Of a stretch of 64,000 nt of DNA, positions 8,936-18,211 are shown one piece after another (the stretch's first letter is position 1; every line of letters starts with the position of its first letter). The notes under the pieces are model-generated. The model made no database searches. It saw nothing but the letters and a program-made list of their open reading frames with translations, and had not been told where the DNA came from. This DNA comes from Acidimicrobiia bacterium (GTDB lineage: Bacteria; Actinomycetota; Acidimicrobiia; Acidimicrobiales; Poriferisodalaceae). The position numbers were made by a program, and so were the translations under genes. The stretch is taken from contig JAJEBN010000084.1 in the NCBI GenBank assembly GCA_022822525.1, positions 1 to 64,000 of the forward strand, written 5' to 3'.

Positions 8936-9253
8936 ATGGATGTCGAAATCGGCGAGACCGATGTCTACGCCCGGTGGTTCGCCAAGCTCCGAGACCGGCG
9001 TGCGCGCTTCCAGATCGCCGCTCGCGTCAGGCGTTTGGCGACGGGACATGCTGGAGACGCGAGGTCCGTGGGCAAGGGCGTGTCCGAGATCCGCATCGAC
9101 TACGGGCCCGGTTACCGGGTGTATTTCACCCGTCGAGGACGGACACTCGTGGTCCTGCTTGCGGGCGGCGACAAGGACAGCCAGCGACGCGATATCGCTG
9201 CCGCGCAAGCCTTGGCAGCCCAAATCCCGACACGGATCGAGGTAGTGGAATGA
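8936..9253 (+). CDS. RelE/ParE-family toxin (HigB-like addiction-module killer protein)
   Basis: A 105-residue protein with the compact RelE/ParE fold pattern: an N-terminal helix pair (DVYARWFAKLRDRRARFQIAARVRRLA), then GVSEIRIDYGPGYRVYFTRRG and LVVLLAGGDKDSQRRDI. This matches the putative addiction-module killer family (COG3657 type), whose members are ribosome-dependent or gyrase-directed toxins. The toxin gene comes first and overlaps the antitoxin by 4 bp (ATGA), the usual order for this family. It lies next to two large helicase genes. Confidence 0.9.
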   Translation: MDVEIGETDVYARWFAKLRDRRARFQIAARVRRLATGHAGDARSVGKGVSEIRIDYGPGYRVYFTRRGRTLVVLLAGGDKDSQRRDIAAAQALAAQIPTRIEVVE

Positions 9254-9555
9254 GCGAGATAACCATCCGCCGATGGGATCCAGCCAAGTATTTGGAATCC
9301 ACGGAGGACGCTATCGCCTACCTTGACGCGGCACTGGAGATCGGCGACCCCCAACTGGTTGCCGCCGTGCTAGGAGATATTGCGAGGGCAGCCGGGATGA
9401 CCAAGATCGCCGCTGCGGCTGGGCTTGGTCGTGAGAGCCTGTACAAGTCGCTCTCGCCGGACGGGAACCCCGAACTCGCGACCGTGCTCAAGGTGATGCG
9501 AGCAGCGGGACTGCGACTGCACGCCTCCCTTGCCGACGACACAGCCGCGGCATAG
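9250..9555 (+). CDS. HigA-type antitoxin (addiction-module antidote, HTH)
   Basis: A 101-residue protein starting at the ATG that overlaps the toxin stop (9250-9253). Residues about 25-90 fit the addiction-module antidote family (COG3636 type): YLDAALEIGDPQLVAAVLGD, then a helix-turn-helix IAAAAGLGRESLYKSLS and NPELATVLKVMRAAGLRL. It should neutralise the upstream toxin and, by binding the palindrome at 8897-8914, repress the operon. It converges on the RecD-like helicase gene, with 110 bp between the stops. Confidence 0.9.
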   Translation: MSEITIRRWDPAKYLESTEDAIAYLDAALEIGDPQLVAAVLGDIARAAGMTKIAAAAGLGRESLYKSLSPDGNPELATVLKVMRAAGLRLHASLADDTAAA

Positions 9556-9665
9556 CCGTCCGCTCGGACAACACCGCATTTGCCTACCAGCGTCGTCTCA
9601 CGCGCATGCGGGGCCGACGAATACTCCGCTCCAGTGCTGTACGCGGCACCGGCGTGGCAGCGACA

Positions 9666-12600
9666 TCATGCGATTTCTTGCACCTTGGCCTGCACGGCCG
9701 CCGAGTCGATTCCACCATTCTCATCGTCCTCGGTGACGATCAACGTCGCCGCGTCACCGCCGCGTTCTACAACCCCGCTGTGTGCGTACCACTCCAGCTT
9801 GCGTTCCCAAGCTTGGGCGTATCTCGGGTCGGAGAGCATGCCGAGGTGCTCCCAAATGAAAGTCTCGCCGGTGGCGGCATCTTCAATTGTGAAGTCCGGA
9901 TACCGAAATGTGCCGTCGTGGCCCCGGAACCGCTTCTCGTAGGTGAATTCAATGCCAGCAGCAGACAGCTCGTTCGCAACGATCACCTCACTCTTTGAGC
10001 GGACAAGCGTGCCATTGGTCGTTCTGTGAATCAGATGCGCTTCGAGAAAGCGGCCTTCGCCCACATCCTGCGGCCGTGGGTCGCGGAACAAATTCGTGAG
10101 ACGCCGGGCAGTTTCCGAGTGGCCATCCGATCCGTAGGCAAGTAGCTCCTCGAGCGGACCCTGATGCAGGACGACGACCTGCTGCGTCTGGCGAGTCAGC
10201 GCCGTGTACAGCAATTCTCGTGAGAGCAGTGCACACGAACTCGGAATGACCACAAATGTGGTGCCGAATTCAGAGCCTTGCGACTTGTGAACCGTTATGG
10301 CGTACGCAAGCTCCAGAATCGACTCACCGTCTCTCGGCAGCCACTTGCCACTGAACCCATACTCGAAACCGGGCTGCGTCGAGAATTCAACCTGCAGCTT
10401 TCTGGGCTTGAACTTCTGGCCACGCTTCTTGAACTGGCCAACCACCATGCCGATCTCACCGTTGGCCACGAATCTGGGGGCGCTGACGTGCTCATTCTCT
10501 TGAAGAGACTCGTCCGGCCAGACATCGTCGTGGGTGTGATTGCGGTTGTTCATCACCTTGTCGCCGTAGACGATGCCTTCTGGGCCCATCGGCTTGGGTA
10601 CTTTTCGACCGAAGCGTGGCACTTCACGAGCCGACCTGATCAGATCGGCTCGAAAGTGCCGATGAACGGATCGATTGATCTCGGCGACACCCGCACCGGT
10701 TGCATGGATCGGGCTGAGAATCTGCCAGCTCTCGCAAGCCTTGCCCGCGCCCTCCCTCTCGCGGTAGCTGCTGTTGAAGTACACGTAGTCGCCGCTGACG
10801 ACGCCGCCCAGTGATTCTCCGAATCCGACTTGGTCGTCGGCGTCCTTAATCGCAGTGATCTCTTGCGTGAGCAGGTGACGGATCCGGTCGAACACTTCCG
10901 TCGGTGAGTCCCACTCCTCGAAGTGCACCGTGTCGCTGCCGCTGCCGCTCAATAGCTCGCCCCAGGCCTCCTCTGCCAGCGGACCTGGCGACCCGCCGCC
11001 GAACCACTGTCCGAGTGCGAGATCGTGGCGAAATTGCCGATGACTCGACCCCTCGCGCTGGCGCATCTGGATCATGAGTTCGGCGTAGGACGGGCCGACT
11101 CTGGGCCACTTCCCGTCGGCTCTGCTCTTGAGGTGCTCGACGATGTCGACGAACGGGCGTCCGGGCCCGATCGGTGGCAGCTGACGCGGATCGCCGACGA
11201 GAATGATGCGCTCCAATTGGCGGACATTGTCGAGGACTGCGTCGAGTTGCTCCTCGGTGACCATGGACGCTTCGTCGATGACCAGAGTGCCGCCAGTGAG
11301 CCTTGGCGGCTCACTCGACCGGCCGTAGCGACCCGTTCGAGGGTCAAATCGGCGCTGTCGGACCAAGAACTGAGCGATCGTGTGCGCGTGTACTCCCGGT
11401 ATGCCGCGCAATCCTCGCTCCAACTGCACTCTTGCCTTGCCGGTAGGCGCCAGCAGCGTCACCCCGGCACCGCGCTCAGCCAGGTGCATGCACAACGCTG
11501 CCAACAGCGTCGTCTTGCCAGTACCGGCAGGGCCGACGAGCACTGCGAATCGGGCAGCAGCGAGTTCCCTCAGTGCGGCGACCTTCTCTTCGCGTGCACG
11601 GCCCTCCACTTCGTCTGCGGGAATCGCTCCGCCCTGCTGGAGTCCCGCCAACTGCTCATCGAGTAGGTCCGACCAGTTGGCCTCGACCGTGTGTCGCCTC
11701 GTCGCTCTCGAACGCTTGAGCACCTCACTTCGGATGTTGTCGCGCGCGATGCGAAGTCGATCAAGCTGGAATCCCGGCGCGCCGTCGTCCAGTTGCGCTT
11801 GCTGCACAACTGGCTCGAGATCGCCGCCGACAACGCTGAGCAGATCGCCGTCGATGGGACATGGCGGCGTCACGGCCATCTCGCGAACGGTGCGCACCAA
11901 GTCGTCCTGTGGCACCACCGTGTGCCCACCAGTAGCGGCTTCCTCCAAGACGGCGACGCACAGAGCGCGTACCCGTCGGGGATCTTGAGGCTCGCTCATT
12001 GCGGATGGCTCAGGCAGGGCCAAGCTCGGATTCCCCGACGACGAGAACAAGCCGCGGTCCACCGAACTCGCCGAAATCGGATTCTCGCTCGCGCGATCTG
12101 CTTCGTAGAGCAAATACGGGTTGCGCAGCAATTCGGCATCGTCGATGTCTATTCCGGCCCTGCTGCGCGACTCACGCACGAAGAACCGTTCGGCTTGTTC
12201 CGACGAAACGTCAAGCCGGGCGATCAAGTGCAGCAGCGCCCTTCGCTCAGCGGGGAGATCGGCGAGCTTGCGGGCGATGGTCGGCCCGACGCGGCGGTCC
12301 CACTCGCGGCCGAGTGACGCCGGATTGTCCAGCGCCGCCTGCACAGCGGGCCATGGGTCCTGCGCTGCTGGGAGGCTCTCAGTGATGCGGTAGGCGAGGA
12401 GGTCAGGATGGTCGACTCCGAGTGCCGCCAGCGCGGAACCCAGCCCGGGGAACGGACCCCGGAGCTTCCACAGTTCTCCGAGACGTGCTTGAGCCCAGCG
12501 GATCTGCTCTTCGAAGCTCCTGCCCAATGCGGCCCCGGCGCGCTGCAGTCCTTCCACCATGGCCAACAGCGATGCGATGGCCTGGTCGTGCGTCAGGTGT

Positions 12601-13445
12601 TCGGAGGCGTAGGAGAATTGTTCGAACGCTTCGTCCGGGGCGAAGACGACTACATCTTCGGGATTGAAGTCGGGGTTCTCGGCAGCTCGTTCGAGAGCTG
12701 CGTGGTACGGAAGCAGGAACCCGCCCCCAGAGTTGGTTGGGCGTATCGAATGGCCGATTACCCGTTCCCAGATCATCGATCGCGTCGGGCGCTCCGCTTC
12801 TGGTTCGTACTCGTACTCGATCCCGTGTCCGCAGCCAGTCACCTGGCCAACGCCGACGAGCACGCGACCGCGCCGCTCAGTGTGCGGAACTTCCTTCGCA
12901 TAGAAGAATGCGAGCGAGCGTTCTGGTTCGACAGCTGAGAAGAATGCGTCAAGCAGATTGGACTGGTTGTCGCGATCCTGCACCCAGGCTGACGGAAAGC
13001 CCATCCTGCTGCGAGCCTCATCCTCGGCCTCGTCTCGATAGACGATGTCGAAGGCGTTTGCCAATGTCGCTGCGTCCTCGCGTCGCATCCAGCGAAACGG
13101 CACAGCCTCAGCGCTGAACGGCGGGATCTCAACAGGTGTCGGGCGATAGTGCCGATGCGCGTCAGAGGTCGCTTGGTAGGGGTGCCGGACGTGACGCGTG
13201 ATCGGAAAGCTCGCCATGAACGACGCTCGTTCTGCGATGCACGGCGGCAGCTGAGCCGACTGGAGTTCGTCAATACGGCGGCCTCGAAGCTTGATTTCGA
13301 CGGCGTTCTCACGCCGGTCGTGGATATTCGGAAGTCGCAGACACGACGCGTTGTTGGCAGGGTCAGTACAGATGGTGCCGTTCCAGCCAGCGTCGTGCCA
13401 AGGAACCCGAATCGAGAGGTGGCGCAACGGCAGGTTTGTCGGCAT
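9666..13445 (-). CDS. RecD-like SF1 helicase with C-terminal PD-(D/E)XK-like nuclease domain
   Basis: A 1259-residue protein. Residues 1-300 form an unassigned N-domain with a Trp/Cys-rich motif (IRVPWHDAGWNGTICTDPAN, about 12-31). The SF1B helicase core has Walker A GPAGTGKTT (638-646), Walker B VIDEAS (722-727), GDPRQLPP (751-758), AITVHKSQGSEF (1049-1060) and LLYTALTRQ (1078-1086), as in RecD2. The C-terminus has RSKSEVIVANEL (1149-1160), YPDFTI (1182-1187) and FIWEHLG (1196-1202), fitting a PD-(D/E)XK nuclease with E1153, D1184 and E1199 as likely metal ligands. The start at 13445 is preferred over 13457: GGAG lies 6 nt upstream and it overlaps the previous stop (TGATG). It is coupled to the Hsp90-like helicase. 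An antiviral or DNA-repair role is inferred. Confidence 0.85.
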   Translation of the reverse strand: MPTNLPLRHLSIRVPWHDAGWNGTICTDPANNASCLRLPNIHDRRENAVEIKLRGRRIDELQSAQLPPCIAERASFMASFPITRHVRHPYQATSDAHRHYRPTPVEIPPFSAEAVPFRWMRREDAATLANAFDIVYRDEAEDEARSRMGFPSAWVQDRDNQSNLLDAFFSAVEPERSLAFFYAKEVPHTERRGRVLVGVGQVTGCGHGIEYEYEPEAERPTRSMIWERVIGHSIRPTNSGGGFLLPYHAALERAAENPDFNPEDVVVFAPDEAFEQFSYASEHLTHDQAIASLLAMVEGLQRAGAALGRSFEEQIRWAQARLGELWKLRGPFPGLGSALAALGVDHPDLLAYRITESLPAAQDPWPAVQAALDNPASLGREWDRRVGPTIARKLADLPAERRALLHLIARLDVSSEQAERFFVRESRSRAGIDIDDAELLRNPYLLYEADRASENPISASSVDRGLFSSSGNPSLALPEPSAMSEPQDPRRVRALCVAVLEEAATGGHTVVPQDDLVRTVREMAVTPPCPIDGDLLSVVGGDLEPVVQQAQLDDGAPGFQLDRLRIARDNIRSEVLKRSRATRRHTVEANWSDLLDEQLAGLQQGGAIPADEVEGRAREEKVAALRELAAARFAVLVGPAGTGKTTLLAALCMHLAERGAGVTLLAPTGKARVQLERGLRGIPGVHAHTIAQFLVRQRRFDPRTGRYGRSSEPPRLTGGTLVIDEASMVTEEQLDAVLDNVRQLERIILVGDPRQLPPIGPGRPFVDIVEHLKSRADGKWPRVGPSYAELMIQMRQREGSSHRQFRHDLALGQWFGGGSPGPLAEEAWGELLSGSGSDTVHFEEWDSPTEVFDRIRHLLTQEITAIKDADDQVGFGESLGGVVSGDYVYFNSSYREREGAGKACESWQILSPIHATGAGVAEINRSVHRHFRADLIRSAREVPRFGRKVPKPMGPEGIVYGDKVMNNRNHTHDDVWPDESLQENEHVSAPRFVANGEIGMVVGQFKKRGQKFKPRKLQVEFSTQPGFEYGFSGKWLPRDGESILELAYAITVHKSQGSEFGTTFVVIPSSCALLSRELLYTALTRQTQQVVVLHQGPLEELLAYGSDGHSETARRLTNLFRDPRPQDVGEGRFLEAHLIHRTTNGTLVRSKSEVIVANELSAAGIEFTYEKRFRGHDGTFRYPDFTIEDAATGETFIWEHLGMLSDPRYAQAWERKLEWYAHSGVVERGGDAATLIVTEDDENGGIDSAAVQAKVQEIA

Positions 13446-16400
13446 CAGCGACTCCATAGCCAGTCGACATCGGCGAATGCGAGTTGTTCGCCGTAGTTCT
13501 CGATGTTGTCCTGGACGTTCAGTATCAGGCAGCGTTCGTCGCCGCCGTTGAGCGGACCTCTCAGGCCCCGGCCGACCATCTGAAAGTAGAGATTCGGGCT
13601 GTACACGGGGCGAGCCACGATGATCGCTCGCGTCTTGGGCGCGTCGAACCCCTCGCGGAACACGCCGTAGTTGACGAGAACGTTGATCTCACCCGAGCGG
13701 AAGCCGTCTACGACGCGGCGGCGAGTTGCTGCCTCAGTTGACCCGCTCACCGCACGGGCCGTAACTCCACGGAGGGTCAAGAGCGCAGCCAGCGTCTTTG
13801 AGTGGTCCACCGAGGTGGCAAAGATCAACGCCGGCCAGTCGCTCCTGACATGACGCCCGTAAGCGTCGAGAATGCGCTCTGTGCGCTCCGCATCCTCGGC
13901 GATCCGTTCCTCCACGCTCGTAGGGAGGAAGCCGGGGCGCGGGGCTGCGGCTTCGCCGCCGAACTTTGCGAGTTCATCTTGCTCATCCTGAGTGAGTTGA
14001 TAGGTGCCGCCGGCGATTAGTTCGTGATCGGCTTTCGCGAGCACGGCGGTGTCCTGCAGGTGCGCGATCACACTGTGCGGATCGTTGCTTTCGAAGGCAC
14101 CGGTATCGAGGCGGTTCTGGCCGTACCGATTTGCCAGCCAGAGCGTTTCCGCCTCGTTGTGCCCACGGTACGGCGTGGCCGTAAGGCCGAGCAGCGCGGG
14201 CTCATCCTCCGTTTGGCGGGACGTGAGGCCGATCTCAGCCATTGCGGAGGTGTATGTGGGTGCGATTGACCGGTGGGCCTCGTCGAAGACCACTAGCTCC
14301 ACGCTGTCCACTAGCTCCGGCTGGAGTCGTTGATTGCTCAACCTCGCGTAGAGGGTCTGGATCGACGCCACGATGACGTGCCAGTCGTCTGTCGCTGCGG
14401 GCGCAGCATTGCCGCCCCACAACCGCGAAACCCGCAGTCGAGCGTCTTCGATCCCTTCGCTGCGCCACACTTGCCTCCACGCTTGGACGGCCTGCTCGCA
14501 CAGCTCTCTGCGGTCGGCCACCCACAGCACGTTGCCTCGGAATGACTGATCTCTGCGGGCCTCGACGATGGCTTGCACAGCCACTCGGGTCTTGCCGGCG
14601 CCAGTCGGGAGACTGATGAGTCCTCGACGGCCCGGGTCGCCGTGGACGGTGCTGCCCAAGAGCCGCTTGAGGCGATCGGCGATGGCCCTCTGGTAGGGGT
14701 GCAGTTCGCCGAGCTTCAGCGGCCCCTCTACCTGCTCGAAGGGGTCATCTGCGTGGCCGGGCTCGCCGGCCCACTCTTCGCTGAAGCCGAGGGCGCGAAC
14801 GAACTCGACCGCACGTCGAGAGCCGGCCCATTGCTTCGGAGGATCGAGTGGCTTGAGTGCAGCACGAAATTCGCGAAGTGTCCCGGTGTGATAGGTCGCT
14901 ATGGCCGATTCAGCGATTGCGATTGGCAGCGCCGCCGGGTCGACATGACCCTGCTCGACGATGCTCACAAGCGAAACCGGCAGGCGAGCACGCAGAGCGT
15001 CAACGCCGACTGCAGCGAGCAGGCGTTCAGCATCGCTGGGGTAGTTCCTGATCGCCTGGCGGCGTTGCTCCACTTCCACCGCAGTCGTGCCGTCAACAAT
15101 GTCAATGATCTGTCGCCCTGACAGCGGAAGATCGATGGCGCTGCTCACAAGCTGGAGTTCTGAGTATTCGTCATCCCCCTCGCTGCTCGCGAGGAGGACA
15201 TCGGGGGCTCGATAGGCACATGGGCGCTGTTTGCCCGCCACGAGTATCTGGTCGCACCGGATGAGCTGGACATCCGCGTGGCCAGCGGCTAGGTGGGTGA
15301 TGATCCCGGGCCACTCATCGATGAGCGGAACCGGCACCTGTTCGCCGAGTGTCCTCGGCACCGGATCAGCGAGATCAAGAGATTCCTTGATCTCGGCTGA
15401 GTTCGGATGACGGTACAGCGCTTCAAGCGCTTCGGGATCCTCGGGGCTTGCTCCAAGGGCCGCTTTCAGCGGCACGCTTCCTGCGGTCGTAGCGATACGC
15501 CCCCAACGGCGGATTTCGTTCAGCGCGGGCGATTCGTAGCGGTTGCGTGGATACTCGTGGCCGTTCGTGCCTTGGTGGCCGTACTCGTAACGATCGAAAG
15601 TCGAGCCCACGTCCATGAGGCTCGCCGTGTAGAGCGCGCGGCCTTCGTCTGACAGGCCCCGAAGTACCGACAACGGACCAGACCCGTCTGAGCGAGAAAA
15701 CCTGAGCATTCCGCTCTGTGGGTTGCGGGGAAGCCGTTGTTGACGGTATCGGTCCTCGCAGTCTCTCTCGTAGCGTCGGAATGCCGGATCGGCGGTGAGA
15801 TGGTCGAGGTGCCGAGCACTGGCGCAAACGCCAAGCCACTCCAATAGCGCCGCATCGGCGCTGTGAAACTCGATGTCCACGGCTATATCGCCGTCACGAC
15901 TTCCGTCATCGGGCACGATGGCACCCGGAATGAGCACATCGTGGACGGGCCGCCATGATCCCGCGTGGGTCCGAATTCGCACATTTCGCCTGAAGTCCCT
16001 GTAGTCCGAAATGACATCGCGAGCATCGTCATCGGAGATTCGGCGCGACAAGACCCAGAATCTGACCCAGAGTTGCTCGTACACCGAGGCAGCTGACTCT
16101 GGAACCTGTCGCGAGCCCAGCACGGACTCTGCCACCAGATTGAATTCCGACTCCGCAGATGGCGGTGCAAAGCCCAGGTGCTTCAGCGCCGCTTTGGTCG
16201 CCTCGTCGTCCAGCAGCTCGGCATGGACGCTTGTACGCGGATCCAGCCGCGTACCAATTGCGGGAGCAGGATCATGCAGGAATACGCGCTCTGGGTCGAG
16301 CGGTAGCCACGCTTCCGCCATGCTGTACACGATCTGGGCATCCGCGATTTCTTGACGGACATCTGCTGGCAGGAGCGCAGCGGTCTGTATGGCCGCCGCA

Positions 16401-17938
16401 GATGCAGCGACAGCGAAGTCTGCCTCGACGTCTTGAACCAACGCTTCGAGCCAGCCAACCAGCCGCTGCCGGTCCACGAATTCTGAGGCGGCCTCAAACA
16501 ATCGCCAGACGGCTGAGAATCGCTCGCCTCGATAGACGCTGTGGTGCAGCCAGTCATTCGGCCTACTGGCACTGGTTGCCCACTTCTGCAGTGCAGCGCG
16601 ACTCTGGTTTGTGCTGCGCTCAAGGTCCTGCGGCAGGTAGTAGACCGCGTCAATATTGCGGAGCACACCGGCTTGGTCGGGAACCACAGGCCGGGCGCAC
16701 AGCTGTGCGTTGACCTCACTGCGCAGCAGATCAGCGTGCTGGTTGTCGCCCCGCTCATGTCGTCGCGGCAGCAAGTCAAGATGGCGGGCCGGATCATCGA
16801 TGTCGTTCAACGACGGGAGCTCGTCGGCCACCAGCGCAGCAGCCGCTCGTACAAGCTCGTCGTTGTAGCAACCTGGGAGCAGGTTCTGCCTGTCTTCGTT
16901 GGTTTTCCACGGTGCATTCAGGATCCCGCTGACGAGACATGAGGTTTCGGTGGGAAAGTGGGCCCAAAACCGGTCGTGACGCTGGACGTGATCGACCGGG
17001 GCTGCCCACCAGATTGGGACTACGTCGGCGTCATCTCCAGGACGGCGGTCGGCGCGAGCTTCCGCAGACAGATGGTGCGACCGCTGAAACACACGCCAAT
17101 GGCCCGAAGTGGTTCCATCGTCAAGAACGAGATTATCCCGATCGCGTGTCAGCCTCACGTCACGCTGTTGTGACCCATGGCGAGCCCCACCGTCAATCGC
17201 GAGCGTCAACAACGTGACGTGTGGCACGAAGAGAAGGAACTCAGCGGGAAAATCGACTATCTGCTGCCTGAGGTCCCAAAAAGCCCTCCGCTTGAGCGGC
17301 AACCGGACGATGTTCGATGCCCATTCCATCAGGTCGCCCAGGATCGGATCGCTATCGCTCCCGTCCAGCGGGTGGATCGGTTGAGGCAGACGCAGCACGG
17401 GGAAGTCGGTCACTACTTCGTCTCTGGGCACGTTGGCCCGTATCTGTTCCGACGATCGTGAACGCTGAAAGCGGAACGAGCCGGATCGACTGAAGAATTC
17501 AGGGTCATCGCTGACACCGAGGACCGCTTTGAATCCCAAGCCAAAGGTTCCGATCTGGCCGGTTGCACGCTTGGGTGACATGTGCGAAAACATGAGCGCC
17601 GTCATGCCCGGCTGATCGATGGGATCTCCGTCGTCGGCGCAGTAGAGGCAGCGCTCTGTCAACCTGACTTCGATGCGACCTCGATGAGGGTCTTGCCCGG
17701 CATGCAACCCATCGAAGGGTGCCGACGCTTGCTCGACCCATAGCGCGTCTGCGGCGTTCTGCACCAGTTCGTACATCTGCCGGTGCTGGTACCCGCCGTG
17801 AGCGGTATCTCGCTCCAAGTTGGCGTGCTCAACGACCAGCTTCGGCTGAGCGATGTATGAGTCGAGAGTCCTCTGAGCCTCACGAGAGACGAATTGTCCC
17901 AAGTCTCCATCCGGTCCGCACCATCTCTCCGTTGACAC
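13445..17938 (-). CDS. Hsp90/sacsin-like ATPase fused to an SF2 helicase
   Basis: A 1497-residue protein from the GTG at 17938, which has a GGGAGG site 6 nt upstream; an ATG at 17974 lacks one. The N-terminal Bergerat (GHKL) ATPase fold shows the N-box (MYELVQNAADAL, 55-66, E57/N61), the G1 box (ADDGDPID, 101-108) and the G2 glycine loop (IGTFGLGFKAV, 129-139), as in sacsin/Hsp90-like repair proteins. A long middle region of about 850 residues has no recognised domain. The C-terminal SF2 helicase has SLPTGAGKT (Walker A, about 1110), FDEAH (about 1220), TATPYRG and QMVGRGLRG (motif VI). It ends in a TGATG overlap with the RecD-like gene. Likely a nucleic-acid remodeller of a defence system (inference). 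Confidence 0.85.
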   Translation of the reverse strand: MSTERWCGPDGDLGQFVSREAQRTLDSYIAQPKLVVEHANLERDTAHGGYQHRQMYELVQNAADALWVEQASAPFDGLHAGQDPHRGRIEVRLTERCLYCADDGDPIDQPGMTALMFSHMSPKRATGQIGTFGLGFKAVLGVSDDPEFFSRSGSFRFQRSRSSEQIRANVPRDEVVTDFPVLRLPQPIHPLDGSDSDPILGDLMEWASNIVRLPLKRRAFWDLRQQIVDFPAEFLLFVPHVTLLTLAIDGGARHGSQQRDVRLTRDRDNLVLDDGTTSGHWRVFQRSHHLSAEARADRRPGDDADVVPIWWAAPVDHVQRHDRFWAHFPTETSCLVSGILNAPWKTNEDRQNLLPGCYNDELVRAAAALVADELPSLNDIDDPARHLDLLPRRHERGDNQHADLLRSEVNAQLCARPVVPDQAGVLRNIDAVYYLPQDLERSTNQSRAALQKWATSASRPNDWLHHSVYRGERFSAVWRLFEAASEFVDRQRLVGWLEALVQDVEADFAVAASAAAIQTAALLPADVRQEIADAQIVYSMAEAWLPLDPERVFLHDPAPAIGTRLDPRTSVHAELLDDEATKAALKHLGFAPPSAESEFNLVAESVLGSRQVPESAASVYEQLWVRFWVLSRRISDDDARDVISDYRDFRRNVRIRTHAGSWRPVHDVLIPGAIVPDDGSRDGDIAVDIEFHSADAALLEWLGVCASARHLDHLTADPAFRRYERDCEDRYRQQRLPRNPQSGMLRFSRSDGSGPLSVLRGLSDEGRALYTASLMDVGSTFDRYEYGHQGTNGHEYPRNRYESPALNEIRRWGRIATTAGSVPLKAALGASPEDPEALEALYRHPNSAEIKESLDLADPVPRTLGEQVPVPLIDEWPGIITHLAAGHADVQLIRCDQILVAGKQRPCAYRAPDVLLASSEGDDEYSELQLVSSAIDLPLSGRQIIDIVDGTTAVEVEQRRQAIRNYPSDAERLLAAVGVDALRARLPVSLVSIVEQGHVDPAALPIAIAESAIATYHTGTLREFRAALKPLDPPKQWAGSRRAVEFVRALGFSEEWAGEPGHADDPFEQVEGPLKLGELHPYQRAIADRLKRLLGSTVHGDPGRRGLISLPTGAGKTRVAVQAIVEARRDQSFRGNVLWVADRRELCEQAVQAWRQVWRSEGIEDARLRVSRLWGGNAAPAATDDWHVIVASIQTLYARLSNQRLQPELVDSVELVVFDEAHRSIAPTYTSAMAEIGLTSRQTEDEPALLGLTATPYRGHNEAETLWLANRYGQNRLDTGAFESNDPHSVIAHLQDTAVLAKADHELIAGGTYQLTQDEQDELAKFGGEAAAPRPGFLPTSVEERIAEDAERTERILDAYGRHVRSDWPALIFATSVDHSKTLAALLTLRGVTARAVSGSTEAATRRRVVDGFRSGEINVLVNYGVFREGFDAPKTRAIIVARPVYSPNLYFQMVGRGLRGPLNGGDERCLILNVQDNIENYGEQLAFADVDWLWSR
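13452..13455 (-). promoter_or_regulatory. Shine-Dalgarno fixing the start of the RecD-like gene
   Basis: GGAG on the minus strand lies 6 nt before the ATG at 13445-13443, inside the last codons of the upstream gene. It supports the internal start and reinitiation after the TGA at 13447-13445. Confidence 0.7.
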
Positions 17939-17944
17939 GAGCGG

Positions 17945-17950
17945 CCTCCC
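17945..17950 (-). promoter_or_regulatory. Shine-Dalgarno supporting a GTG start for the Hsp90-like helicase
   Basis: GGGAGG lies 6 nt before GTG 17938-17936. The alternative ATG 36 nt upstream has only weak complementarity to 16S rRNA. Confidence 0.7.
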
Positions 17951-18211
17951 TGATGTGGCCCCGTCGTAGCGCATCCACTTGATGGCGGGCCGATTCGTGC
18001 CGACCGGCGTGGTCTAGGGTCGTCCTCTCTTGGGCGCCGGAGCGTAGCGGACCGGTGAGACGTGGACTCGGCCGTCACTTGAACGTCGCGACCATTGCCA
18101 GTCGGTTGCCCTTCGCTGCTGTTTCGGCGCAGGGGCTGGTGACTGTTGGCTACGGTTCCGGGCGATCACAGATGGGCCGGCCAGTCCGGTCCGCGAGACA
18201 GGGGACGCGTC

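Noticed and set aside
9556-9665. Terminator between convergent antitoxin and RecD-like genes
   Set aside because: No clear stem-loop could be drawn in these 110 bases.
13445-17938. Considered as a restriction or BREX/DISARM component
   Set aside because: No methylase, PglZ, DrmB or other hallmark is nearby, and the GHKL-SF2 fusion does not fit those systems as I know them.
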